Shown here: one piece after another, positions 45,671-56,121 of the stretch
Layout of the letters: each line of letters begins with the position of its first letter
Numbering within the stretch: position 1 is the first letter of the stretch
Assembly (NCBI GenBank): GCA_016647705.1
Contig: CM028329.1
Coordinates: forward strand, 14,967,910-15,031,909
DNA from: Eucommia ulmoides
Taxonomy: Eukaryota; Streptophyta; Magnoliopsida; Garryales; Eucommiaceae
Length of the DNA stretch: 64,000 bases
Direction: 5' to 3'
Translations under genes and position numbers: made by a program
Notes under the pieces: model-generated
Told to the model about the DNA's origin: nothing
What the model saw: the letters and a program-made list of their open reading frames with translations, nothing else
The model's database searches: none

Positions 45671-45978
45671 CCACCTGCCGGACTAATCCTCCGGACAGGT
45701 CATAATATCAACAACCACCTGCCGGACTAACCCTCCGGACAGGTCATAATATCAACAACCACCTGCTGGACTAACCCTCCGGACATGTCATAATATCAAC
45801 AACCACCTGTCGGACTAACCCTCCGGACATGTCATAATATAATCAACTACCTGTAGGACTGGCACTCCTGACAGGTCATAATGTCAACAACCACCTGTCA
45901 GACTAATCCTCCGAACAGGTTATAATATACACAACCACCTGCTAGACTAATCCTCTTAACAGGTCAAAACCATCTCGC
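45671..45978. repeat. 44-bp tandem repeat, seven copies, hairpin-forming
   Basis: Units begin at 45,671, 45,715, 45,759, 45,803, 45,847, 45,891 and 45,935, exactly 44 bp apart. Each has CCACCTGCCGGACTAACC followed by CTCCGGACAGGTCATAATAT; CCTG-CCGGA and TCCGGACAGG can pair as a stem with a ~7-base loop. Later copies decay. A partial unit follows to about 46,010. Confidence 0.92.
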
Positions 45979-46309
45979 AAGACATGCCCTCCTGACGAGA
46001 TCATAACTATGGCATAGTCGGACTAAACAAATCATCCTCCACCTTTAAAACCAACTTGATTCAACAATCATTTTCCACCTTTAAAACCAATTTGATCCAA
46101 AATCATCTTCCACCTTTAAAACCAATTTGATAAAGGAAAAATCATTTTTTTTCCTTTAAAACCAACACAATCCAAATGCATCGCAAAATTTATTCATTCT
46201 TAAATAAACACATTTTCCATAATTTATATCAAAATAAAATTTATAAATTTATATAGGAGACAATACACTCACCTCGATTTCTGCACTGCAAAACTATCAC
46301 CGTCCAAAC

Positions 46310-47053
46310 CCTGCCGGGACGCCAGCGCCTGCGAACCTAATAGCGATAGGACCTAAATTAATATTTCATTTAAAATAACTTAAGATGCAATGCAGGTCCT
46401 AAATTACATAATTCCCCATTCCCCAAAATTAATTATGAGAAATTATTATTCACCCTATTTTGTTATGTTAAAAGTTACCGTACAATATTTATTAAAATTT
46501 TAGTTTACAAAAAACTTGTTATCACGATTTGTAAAAATTTTATGCTAATAAATTAATTTGACGAAGATAGAAATCGATGAAATCATTACCCGTTCCAAAA
46601 TGCTCGCCGGCCGGAAAGTTGAATTTTTGGATTTTTATTTTATTTTTTTCTTCCTTGCTTTTTTTTGCTTTCTGTTTGCTGCACCTAGATTCACCGCCGC
46701 GGCCGTCACATCACCGCTACGGCGAAGCTACAGTGATCTCTATTTTTGTTTCGTTTCAGACCGAACGTTTTTCTCTCTTTCCTCACCAGCTCCGACGACT
46801 CACTCGCTGCCCCTCCCCAACGATTAGGGCACACACTCATACTCTACTCCGACACACACATACAAAATTCTCCGAATACACACACACCCCACCGGACCAA
46901 CAACACAATTACACACCCACGTACACGCCGGACAAACGACGACTGATCACACACATACACCACCGACCCTGTTTGGTTTCAGTCAAGCAACACACACTCA
47001 CAGAACACACAATACACACACACTCTTGTCTGATCAACCCCACACACGCACAC
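46310..47053 (+). other. Solo LTR, 3' half upstream of E6: leader-like CA-rich sequence
   Basis: Contains an AT-rich stretch (46,440-46,560), then a pyrimidine-rich and finally CA-rich segment (46,850-47,053, many CACACA words). Overlapping open frames here (46,558-47,059) arise from low-complexity sequence and are not considered genes. Confidence 0.5.
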
Positions 47054-48452
47054 AGGTAGGTTGAAAATACCTATCTACTTCTAAGACGAATTTGTCAGTT
47101 TTTGAGTGTTTTATTAATGTTTTAATTGCGTTTTAGTTTTTTTATGTAAAGCAGGTGAAGGAATATGAATGAGTAATAAACGAGCAAAACAGTCGAAAAA
47201 AAGCAAAGAAAAGTTAGAAAAATACAAGGGATCAAGACTGCAGTCCCACCGCCTAGGCGGTGAGAATGCATGGAGTACTGAAATTGAACAAGTTCCACCG
47301 CCTAGGAGGTGAAAGTGTAGAGAGTTTGGAGACTGTTCCATCGCCGAGGTGGTAAAACGACAGAGAGTTCTTGAATTCACCTCCTCCTCCACCGCCGCGA
47401 CGAAGGTTTAAATGACTTACTCACCGCCTAGGCGGTCAGCTTTGCACAAACATAAAGATCTTTTCAGATATTTTTGAAACCTTGAGCCTATAAATACTTA
47501 TCCCCCACTTGTGAAAAATGTTGTTAAACGTTCCTAACCTTAGCTTAGGGTTCTTTAGCCATTCTTGAGAGAGCAAGAAGAGGAGGTTCATCATTTGAGA
47601 AGACGAATCATTTGCAGACCAATCCTTGGCGACTGTGGACCATTCCACTTTCAGATTTGATCGTTCTTCCTTTATTTTTATCTTTGTAATTACTTTTCAT
47701 TATCTAATGATGTTAAGTCCTTCTTGTTTTGTATGTTTATATGGGTAAGAACATGTAGTTTAGATAAATATAATCAAGGTATTGTTGTAAGTCATGTCGA
47801 TGCTAGTTTGATTGAATATACGTTACTTTAATGGTTACTTGTCTCAATCCGATTATGTTTATTGTTATTCTTGATATTATGCTAGTTTAGATGATTAGAG
47901 AATACGAGGTTTAACACTCGGGAGAGATAACCTCAGATTCGGACTAGGGTAAACACAACGCGACGATCTAATAACCCAGGAGGGAGTTTGAGAGTGTGTA
48001 ATCCATGACGTTGGTTCACAACTCATGTGACTATGTGTTCAAAAAGACATTCGAGGGGTACTTCAGCGTCAACGCGAAGTCATATATTCATTTTCTTTAC
48101 ACTCGGAAGAGGAAATGAGCGAGTTATAGATACAGAGATTGTCGGATAGGATAAACACCGTTATAGCTAACTAAACGAAGTTAAATACGTATTACGTGAA
48201 AGAAATCAATACCTAGGAAATCAATATAGTTAGAACTAACCCAATAGTTGTAATTTATCTTAGTTGTTAATTAAAATACAAACAATTCTTGAAAAGTTGA
48301 GATAATATGAGACTATGAAAATCACGGTATTTAACTAATTTACACTATTCCCAGTGGAATGATATCCGATCTCACGATCAATCTATACTAAAACTTGACC
48401 TCGTGCACTTGCAAGTAGTCAATACGCGAGCGTGTAAAAACCTCGTCGTACA
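47054..48452 (+). mobile_element. E6 5' LTR
   Basis: 1399 bp. The first three bases read AGG where S1 has TGA; from TAGGTTGAAAATACC on it matches S1 and the E6 3' LTR. Ends GTCGTACA before the leader. Palindrome array 47,245-47,440; TATA box (TATAAATA) 47,489-47,496. Confidence 0.9.
47245..47440 (+). promoter_or_regulatory. E6 5' LTR palindrome array (CTAG centre)
   Basis: Perfect 16-bp palindrome CACCGCCTAGGCGGTG at 47,247-47,262; further copies CCACCGCCTAGGAGGTG near 47,303, a worn CATCGCCGAGGTGG near 47,340, CACCGCCGCG near 47,390 and CACCGCCTAGGCGGT near 47,423. Lies 50 bp upstream of the TATA box. The same positions in S1 carry CGCG-centred palindromes. Confidence 0.88.
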
Positions 48453-48458
48453 AGTTTT

Positions 48459-48476
48459 TAGCGCCGTTGCCGGGGA
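48459..48476 (+). other. E6 primer-binding site (tRNA-Asp)
   Basis: TAGCGCCGTTGCCGGGGA: 17 of 18 positions match the complement of the plant tRNA-Asp 3' end; the single difference is G to A at position 2. Six bases from the LTR end. It is the best-preserved PBS in the window. Confidence 0.92.
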
Positions 48477-48717
48477 TGTGTCTTAATTTGGTTGATATTG
48501 TGACCAAGTGGTTGAATATTAATCACGATAATTCTTTTGTTTTATTTTTATTCAATTCATTTGTTTATTTGGTTTATTTTTTGTGACTGAGCAGTGTATG
48601 CGACGTCGAAAGAGCTTAGAGTCTTTCAATCTAGATCTCGAGATTGAGAAAACTTTGTAATAGATAAGGAGAAAGAAAAAAAAACAAGTAGAAACTGTGA
48701 CCGGTGGAGAAAATGAT

Positions 48718-50024
48718 ATGCAAAACATACCCCAACAAGCTCCGGTGCCGCAAGCACTTCCTTAACAGCCCCCAGTGCCTGAGAATCAACAACGAGTCCA
48801 CAGAGACTACTATTGACCAATGATGCTAGATAATTATTCTGGAATTTGAAGGCAGCCCGCCCTGATCAAAATGGTACAATAGAACCAATACGGTAGGAAT
48901 ATTCACGAAGACCCCAACATTCATTTGGGAACCTTTCTAGAGATCTGCGATACTGTTAAAATCAATGGATTTGCGGAGGACATAATTCGGTTAAGACTAT
49001 TTCTATTTTCTCTTCGTAATCGAGCAAGGGGTTGGTTTCAATCAATCCAACCGGGTAGTATCAATACATGGGAGGACCTTGCTCAAAGGTTCCTCACCAA
49101 ATTTTTCCCATCGTCGAAGACCTCGCAGTTGAAAAGTGAGATTGCGTAGTTTCTCTAACAAGATTTTGAGCCACTCTTTGAGGCGTGGGATAGGTTCAGG
49201 GATTTGTTGCAAAAGTGCCCCCAATACGAGTATCAAGATTGGCTTCAAACCTAACTCTTTTACAATAGGTTGGACGGACAGACTAGAACCACAGTTGATG
49301 ATACCTCAGGCGAATCATTATTATTAAAGACTCCGACTGAAGCAAGCGCGTTATTGGAAGAGATGGCGGCCAATAATTATCAATGGCCGAATGAGAGGAC
49401 TACGGGACGAAAGGTCGCTACAATTCAAGAGGCCGATCACATCGCGACCTTATCGGCCAAAGTTACCAAACTCTCGAAATAATTAGTCGCCTTGTCTACT
49501 AAAGGTGCTTTGTCAAGTCATGGAAAGGAGAATTTTGCAAGCGGTTATCAACCCGGTTTGGATAGTAAATTTGAAGAATTCCATTTCGTGAACAATCGAT
49601 CCTATACTTTCAGGCCTGCCACAAACATTCCAACTCACTACAATTCGGGTCTTCGCAATCATGAAAACTTTTCATATGCAAACAATCAGAACACATTAAG
49701 GCCACCAATCGGATATGGAACTCAAGCTCAAGGATTTCCAATGTAGCAAAATCATCAAATGCAACAACCTTCAATTCAAAATCAAAAGCCAAACTTGGAT
49801 GAAGTGTTGGGTTCTTTCATGAAGGAGACTCATACAATTTTGCGTGAGATGCATAGTCGGCTTAACCAACATTAGGCGAGGCTTGGCGCGATTGAGACCA
49901 CGTGTACAAACACGAATGCAACTGTGAAACCTTTGGAAAATCAAATCTGTTAAATTGCAAGTGCTGTCAAGGATCAATCCATAGGAAAGTTTCCAAGTAA
50001 TACAGAAACTAACCCGAGGGAATG
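48718..50024 (+). pseudogene. E6 gag, degenerate
   Basis: Athila Gag close to the E3 copy. The likely start region is near 48,711 (GAAAATGATATGC); stops interrupt the N-terminus. Readable blocks: FLEICDTVKINGFAED and RNRARGWFQSIQPGS (48,925-49,149), QTRTTVDDTSGESLL and EEMAANNYQWPNE (49,270-49,482), and the GLDSKFEEFHFVNNRSYTF block with the glutamine-rich part (49,492-49,746). The frame breaks off at NPRECKS, where E3 continues to ECKAIKLRSGRDV and the protease. Confidence 0.8.
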
Positions 50025-50090
50025 CAAGTCCAGCTCGGGACATTAAATCAAGAAAATCAAGTCCAGCTAGGGACGTTAAATCAAGCAAAT
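50025..50090. repeat. 33-bp direct duplication at the pol deletion junction
   Basis: CAAGTCCAGCT(C/A)GGGAC(A/G)T TAAATCAAG appears at 50,025 and again at 50,058, with two substitutions. It sits exactly where gag-homologous sequence stops and the deletion of pol begins, so it may mark the repair event. Confidence 0.8.
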
Positions 50091-50309
50091 CTTTTTTATA
50101 TATCTCTGAGCGTATGAAACTTGCCCAATTTTTGCTATTAATTATTTTTTGGAGGCCAGAATGGTCTCAAAGCGTGTTTGGAGGAGAATTAAGAAGTATA
50201 GATATTCGAGGTTGTGTTTTGAACTTAAAATCGTTGAAATATCAAAGTGGAAGTAAGTGGAGTGGAGAAAGGTTTTAAAAACATAAAGAAATTAAGCTAA
50301 ATGTGCAGG

Positions 50310-50480
50310 AAATCCACCGCCAAGGCGGTGAAAATACAGGATTCATGGTTTGCAAGTTGTTGTTCCATTGCCTAGGCGGTGAAACAACAGAGAGTTCATC
50401 TTCTGAAAAAGCGTTTCACCGCCTAGGTGGTGAAATGACAAGGTTTGGGTTTTAAAAAAGTGCTCCACCGCCTAGGCAGT
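50310..50480 (+). promoter_or_regulatory. E6 internal palindrome array
   Basis: Four single copies spaced about 45 bp apart: CCACCGCCAAGGCGGTG (50,312), CCATTGCCTAGGCGGTG (50,366), TTCACCGCCTAGGTGGTG (50,413) and CCACCGCCTAGGCAGTG (50,464). Shorter than the arrays in E3 and E5 and without the paired arrangement, but again upstream of the third-ORF leader. Confidence 0.85.
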
Positions 50481-50489
50481 GAACCATCT

Positions 50490-51101
50490 ATTTGATAAAA
50501 AACCATCCCGTTTCTTCAAAAACTCCAAATCTTTTTCTTAAAACTCCCAAATCTCTCTATTCCCATCCTTCCCATCCATTCCAAACCTCCAAAATCATTC
50601 TTCCATTTACAAAAATTCTAATTTCCACCAAGAATCTTCCTCCAAATATCAGATTTGTCATCCATTTTCTCAAATCTAGGGTTTAGGGGTCGAACGCTGC
50701 GATTTCTCCATTGTCAAGTGTTTAGACCAAAATTTTTCAACAAGTAAGTGTTTATGATCCTAATTTTAATCTATTTGTCAAAATATTTGAGTGCAATGTA
50801 TGTTATTTCAAAATATCCTTGGATTTGGAATGTACCCAAAACCCTTAAACCCCTATTTTCGCGATTTTGATTTTCTTTGGGATTTCGAGTTAATTTTTGG
50901 TAAGGATTTTCATTAATATGTTTAGATACATTATGGGAATAGTATATATTAGGCTACACTATGAAACTATTGTTGATTCGGTTTTGGATGTATGCGGTTG
51001 CGATTGTTATAATGGCAATATGTGTTTAGTGGGTATGATTTGATATGATTTGTTCTACTGTTCTGGCTTTGGTATGTGTTGTAATGTTGATGGATAGGAA
51101 A
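50490..51101 (+). promoter_or_regulatory. E6 leader of the third ORF with intron
   Basis: CAACAA then GTAAGTG at 50,744 (5' splice site) and TTGATGGATAG at 51,087-51,097 (3' splice site) bracket a 354-bp T-rich intron. Upstream is CTCAAATCTAGGGTTTAGGG-like leader sequence. Both splice sites keep the required GT and AG, making this the only copy with both dinucleotides intact. Confidence 0.55.
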
Positions 51102-52232
51102 ATGATGAAGTGTGTTGCATCAAAAAAAACCACGCAAGGAAGCATCATCCTCAGCCATGGATTACGATTCATGTCGCTTCGTATCCAAGCTAGTAGAAGA
51201 ACACTTCAACAAGTTTGAGTATAAGCCCACATGCATCCGGGAAAGGGGGTTTGGGCCTTTGGATGCCCATCAGGAAGAATTTAGGGATGTCATAAGGATC
51301 TAGGGTTGGGAACAATTCTACAGTTCACCCCCCAAGGGCGAGGTGTCTGTGGTCCGAGAATTTTATGCTAATATCACCGAGACCACTGACTACCGAACGA
51401 GGGTCAGAAATCGCCCCATCATATTCAATCCGGAGCACTTCAACAAAATTTTGGGTTTGAAGGAGCTGGAACCCTCGCACGATCCGTTTTAGAGTCACAC
51501 GCCATCAATGGAGACTGTGATCCGGGCCTTGACTACGGGTAACGTTCAATAGACAAACACAAGGCCAGGTCAAGCAATATTTAAGGCACGGTATCTGAAA
51601 CCAATTCCAAAAATCTGGCACCACTTCATGTGTGGGAACCTGCTTTCTACATCCCATTATTTTGATATCTCCAATGAGAAGGCTTTCATTTTACATGACA
51701 TCTAACAAGGGAATCCAATCAACATCGGGTGGCATATCTATTCTTCGATACTTCATGTGGTTCAATCGACGAAGACTGGTCTTCTATTTTTCTCATTTTT
51801 TATTGAACTATTCAGACAGGTCGAAGTCGTGATCAAAGGGGATAACTCTTGGCCCCCTAAACTTCCTCTCGATCATGCAATAATTAACCGATTGTGGAGG
51901 GGCGAAGCCCAAGACCTGGCTACGCTAGAAGATAAGGAAAAAGAAGGCCCAGAAGATGAAGAAACAGGGCCATATGAGGCCCCAATGCCCAAAGCCCCCG
52001 ACCCCCAACCAAATTCGACTAATCGCAATATCCAGGATCTTTAGTCCGACATCGGCAATCTTCGCGATGATTTTACTTGCATACGGATTTTCTTGGATCA
52101 GTACATGCGGTAGAAAGATCATAACCAACGCCTTTTATACAAGCATCTTGGAGTCGACATGACTCTCTATTCACCAGTGCCACATTTCGACCCGGACAAG
52201 CTACAACCACCATTTCCTCCCCATGAATGGTA
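51102..52232 (+). pseudogene. E6 third ORF, several stops
   Basis: The same family as in E3 and E5, more diverged. Blocks: RERGFGPLDAHQEEF, VREFYANITETTDY, YLKPIPKIWHHFMCGNLL, NIGWHIYSS, INRLWRGE, ending near PPFPPHEW. ATG at 51,102 is followed by a frameshift within the first ten codons (run of A). Stops include TAG at the same tryptophan position that is TAG in E5. No known enzymatic motif or membrane segment is visible. Confidence 0.75.
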
Positions 52233-52419
52233 GGGGGTGAGACTATTACGTCTTACCTCCTAGGTATGCATCAGAACCCAGTTTTCTATTTTTATTTCTC
52301 TATTCTGTTATTGGGTTTGCTGCCTAGACAGTGAGGACACTGCCTCGTTTAAGTTTGGGGGTATTTATTGAGCATGAAGGAATAAATTTTTGTGATGTGA
52401 ATGATGAAAAAATTTATAA

Positions 52420-52464
<45 letters not shown>

Positions 52465-53889
52465 TAATTGTATTAAACTAGAAATGTTTAGTTTTTGTTA
52501 ATGTATTTTAATTTTTGTTTATGCATGTGTAATGATTAGTTAGTGTATGCATGCAAGTTTTTAGATTTAGAGTAGATATGTTAATGAATGAAGTCGTATG
52601 TGCATGTTGAGTTCTAGAGTTCGTCTAGGCCATATCCCGATGATGAAAATTATCTCCTAATTGTATATTGAGGTCAGGGGTAATACCATTCACGTGTGTT
52701 TTGTGTGCTTAGCATGTCGATTAGGTAAAAATTATGTGGATCCTAAAATCGCACGATAGCATGGACTCATTGTATAATTATTTGAACGATTTGATGCGGA
52801 TTATTTAGTAATAAGTTCATGATAGAAATGAAGAATCTAGAACTTGATTGGGGGAAGCTTGAGGCAAAATTATAGGTGAGGTAATTGCAGAGACATGATT
52901 TAGGCCTTCAATTTTTTCGCTTGAACCTTTTTTAAACTAACCTGAAAAATTTATTCCCTCGTTCCCTTGTGGAAGCCATAAACTTTTCAATTCAGAACAC
53001 ATATCTATACTTTAGCCAATTATATCTTTCCAAACCATTATCGCTAAGTCTAAGATTCAAATTGAGTAAAATCAAGTAGCATAGACTAATGCTAAGTTGA
53101 AGTGAGCGATCGGGGTTTTGGACGAAAGTTTATTGGTTCCGTATCAACGTATTCACTTGTCAGTCTCTTAGTTCTTTTTGCACGCCCCAATAATTGTACA
53201 AATTCAAATAAGTTTGGGGGTGTGAAAAAAAAAACACTATGTGAATATAGTTTTTAATTCCGTTTCTTATGACAAGTGATTACAAAGTTCTTAAATTCTC
53301 GTTCAGGGTTGTGTTTTAAAATGTGTGGGATTACAAGAGAGTGATATAGCAACAAGCGTTTGTACATCGGGTATCGTTCAATCTATAACGATTTTCTGTT
53401 TTCTATTCCTATGATACCCTTGGTCATTCTCCAAAGCCAAACCAGGCCCTATTGATCTCTATGAATGTCCGAACCTACATTAGTGGATAGTTGAGCCCGG
53501 TCAAGCGTATGGTTTTCCTAAATCTTTTAAAGTTTAAGTCGTGAGCTTAGCTACTGAATAATCCAATCCGGTGTTTGATTAGTTATCCATTTGAGTTCTC
53601 ACACACGCACATTTCAAACAGATCTAGAATGGTTTTAACTGATATTGAGTGTTGAAATTCTAGAACACCACATGGTGTATGTTATTCCTAAACTTGATCT
53701 GATTACGGGTTGTTAAGGGAAGAACCACTTGGTTTTTTTGATTGAACTTGAAACTCACGTGTGTTTACTTATTATTTGTTAATGTTTATTTATTTTTAGT
53801 TTAGAAAGTAGCTAATTAGTATAGTTAGTTTGATTTAGTGTTAGGGTGTTTTGCTCGAGGACTAGCAAAATTTCAAGTTTGCGGGAATT
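52233..53889 (+). other. E6 3' UTR and polypurine tract
   Basis: Non-coding, in the same order as the E3 and E5 UTRs. The final tract (AAGTTTGCGGGAATT, to 53,889) adjoins the LTR; similar purine runs AAGTTTGGGGGTATTT and AAGTTTGGGGGTGTG occur near 52,351 and 53,209. A run of 41 T (52,423-52,463) is present. Confidence 0.75.
52423..52463. repeat. Homopolymer run of 41 T
   Basis: Uninterrupted T run within the E6 3' UTR. Length should be treated with caution, since long homopolymers are prone to sequencing and assembly error. Confidence 0.85.
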
Positions 53890-55330
53890 TGTTAGGTTGA
53901 AAATACCTATCTACTTCTAAGTCGAATTTGCCAGATTTTGAGTGTTTTATTAATGTTTTAATTGCATTTTAGTTGTTTTTATGTAAATCAGGTGAAGGAG
54001 TGTGAATGAGCAATAAACGAGCAAAACGGTGGAAAAATGGTGAAGAAAAGTTAAAAAAATACAAGGGATCAAGACTACAGTCCCACCGCCTAGGCGGTGA
54101 CAACGCAGGGAGTGCTGAAATTGAACAAGTCCCAACGCCTAGGCGGTATGGCCAACGCCTAGGCGGCGAAAGTGCAGAGAGTTTGGCGACTGTTCCACCA
54201 CCTATGCGGTGAAACGACAGAGAGTTCCTGAATTCACCGCCTCCTCCACCGCCGCGATGAAGGTATAACTGAATTACTCACCGCCTAGCCAGTGATTCCC
54301 ACCACCTAGGCAGTTAGCTCTGCACAGACATAAAGATCTTTTTAGATATTTTTAAAATCTTGAGCCTATAAATACTTCTCCCCCACTTGTGAAAAATGTT
54401 GTTAAACGTTCCTAACCTTAGCTTAGGGTTCTTTAGCCATTCTTGAGAGAGCAAGAAGAGGAGGTTCATCATTTGAGAAGACGAATCATTTGCGGACTGA
54501 TCCTTGGCGACTGTGGACCATTCCACTCTCAGATTTGATCATTTTCCCTTTGTTATTATCTTTGTAATTACTTTTCATTATCTAATGATTTTGAATCCCT
54601 CTTGTTTTGTATGTTTATATGGCTAAGAACATGTTGTTTAGATAAATATTATCTAGGTGTTGTTGTAAGTCATGTAAATGCTAGTTTGATTGAATATACA
54701 TTACTTTAATGGTTGTTTGTCTCAATCTGATTATGTTTATCGTTATTCTTGATATTATACTAGTTTGGATAATTAGAGAACACGGGGTTTGACACTCGAG
54801 AGAGGTAACCTAGGATTTGGACTAGGGTAAACACAACGCGACGATCCAATAACCCGGGAAGGAGTTGGAAAATGTGCAATCCATGACGTTGGTTCACCAC
54901 TCATGTGACTATGTGTTCAAAAAGACATTCGAGGGGGACTTCGGCATCAACGCGAAGTCATATATTCGTTCTCTTTACACTCGAAAGAGGGAGTGAGCGA
55001 GTTATAGATACATAAATTTTTGGGTAGGATAAACACCGTTATAGCTAACTAAACAAAATCAAATACGTATTACATGATAGAAATCAATACCTAGGTAATC
55101 AATATAGTTAGAACTAACCCAATAGTTGTAATTTATCTTAGTTGTTAATTAAAATACAAACAATTCTTGAAAAGTCAAGATAATATGAGACTATGAAAAT
55201 CACGGTATTCAACTAATTTACATTATCCCTAGTGGAACGATATCAGATCTCACGATCCATCTATACTAAAACTTGATCTCGTGCACTTGCGAGTAGTCAA
55301 TACACGAGCGTGTAAAAATCTCGTCATACA
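53890..55330 (+). mobile_element. E6 3' LTR
   Basis: 1441 bp, TGTTAGGTTGAAA to TCGTCATACA. It is 42 bp longer than the 5' LTR, mainly because two palindrome-bearing stretches of about 20 bp are duplicated (see 54,130-54,170 and 54,280-54,320). TATA box at 54,367-54,374. Outer flank CACAC. Confidence 0.92.
54080..54320 (+). promoter_or_regulatory. E6 3' LTR palindrome array, expanded
   Basis: Perfect CACCGCCTAGGCGGTG at 54,084-54,099, then a tandem pair CAACGCCTAGGCGGTATGGC / CAACGCCTAGGCGGCGAAAG (about 54,132-54,171) where the 5' LTR has one copy, then CACCACCTATGCGGTG, CACCGCCGCG and a second tandem pair near 54,280-54,318 where the 5' LTR again has one. Confidence 0.88.
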
Positions 55331-55740
55331 CACACCCACAACGAGCACATACACCGACGACGGTGATTGAACGACGGACACATCCACAATACATGACGAC
55401 GAATGGTGACGACCACCTATGCGATCCACACACATGCACATAATCACTGATCATATACACATGCACACAACCGTTGACCCACCATGCACACCCACGCCGA
55501 AATACACACCGCCCTCTCCGATCACACACACCCCACGACTGCTCACCATCAATCCTCTCTCTCTCCTCTGTTTTTTTTTTTCTTCTTTTGAGGTTTTTGT
55601 GATTTCGATTGTGCATGGAGGTTTATATATGCATAGTGGATTAGCTTTAATCCTCTTTATACCACGGTGATCGGATCGGATCTTCCCTCCTCTTTTTCTC
55701 TTTTCTTTTTCGTTTTTCCCTTCCCTGTTTAATCCTGATG

Positions 55741-55741
<1 letters not shown>

Positions 55742-55782
<41 letters not shown>
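55742..55782. repeat. (TA)20 microsatellite
   Basis: About 20 uninterrupted TA repeats in the right part of the chromovirus solo LTR. Confidence 0.95.
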
Positions 55783-55784
<2 letters not shown>

Positions 55785-55989
55785 CCCAAATTACATTATC
55801 CTCCCCTAACTTTCTTTAAGTTGATATTTAAATCCCAAAATTTAAAATGAATGTTTCTAAAATTGCTAATTGACCCCTAAACTTTTAATTTAAATATTAA
55901 ATGACACATTTCCACCACGTATTTTTCTAAATGCTCTCTAAATGAAACTAAAATTATGTATGTGCTAAAAATTAGGGTCTTATAGAAAC

Positions 55990-56116
55990 GTGCCTCAGTA
56001 ACAAGAAATCTGCGAATTGAAAATTAAAATAAAAAAAAAAAAAAAATAAGCACGAGAAATCAGCAGCATCACCTTCAACCCAAATAAAAACTGCCTTAGA
56101 AAATCCAAAGCTAGAT
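55990..56116. other. Short spacer between two solo LTRs
   Basis: About 130 bp outside both insertions, with a run of about 15 A near 56,032. On the minus strand it has a short open stretch (AVFIWVEGDAADFSC) that could be exon-like; nothing firm. Confidence 0.3.
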
Positions 56117-56121
56117 AGTGC

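Larger units (their letters stand above)
47054..55330 (+). mobile_element. E6: Athila-type element with gag and third ORF but no pol
   Basis: Two LTRs of the S1 family (47,054-48,452 and 53,890-55,330), PBS and polypurine tract in the correct places and a 5-bp duplication CACAC at 47,049-47,053 and 55,331-55,335 (in CA-rich sequence, so slightly less certain). Between gag (ending about 50,020) and the palindrome array (from 50,310) there is no protease, RT, RNase H or integrase. Both remaining genes contain stops. It therefore depended on other elements for movement. Confidence 0.9.
44872..55984 (+). mobile_element. Chromovirus (Tekay/Del)-like solo LTR split by E6
   Basis: Starts TGTCACACCCCACCTCGGGC and ends TTAGGGTCTTATA (the expected terminal CA reads TA), flanked by a perfect 5-bp duplication GAAAC at 44,867-44,871 and 55,985-55,989. 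Without E6 the LTR is about 2.8 kb (44,872-47,053 and 55,336-55,984). The TGTCACACCCC start and the ATTAGGGTCTTACA-type end are known features of Tekay/Del LTRs; the lineage is inferred from these ends only, since no internal region remains. Contains the 44-bp repeat array, CA-rich stretches and a (TA)n microsatellite. Confidence 0.85.

Noticed and set aside
46558-47059. Overlapping open frames of 89 and 160 codons
   Set aside because: T-rich then CA-rich low-complexity LTR sequence, no conserved motif, and the frame runs into the E6 insertion.
55266-55789. Open frames of 112-116 codons on the minus strand
   Set aside because: They read through the E6/chromovirus junction, CA-rich DNA and a (TA)n microsatellite.
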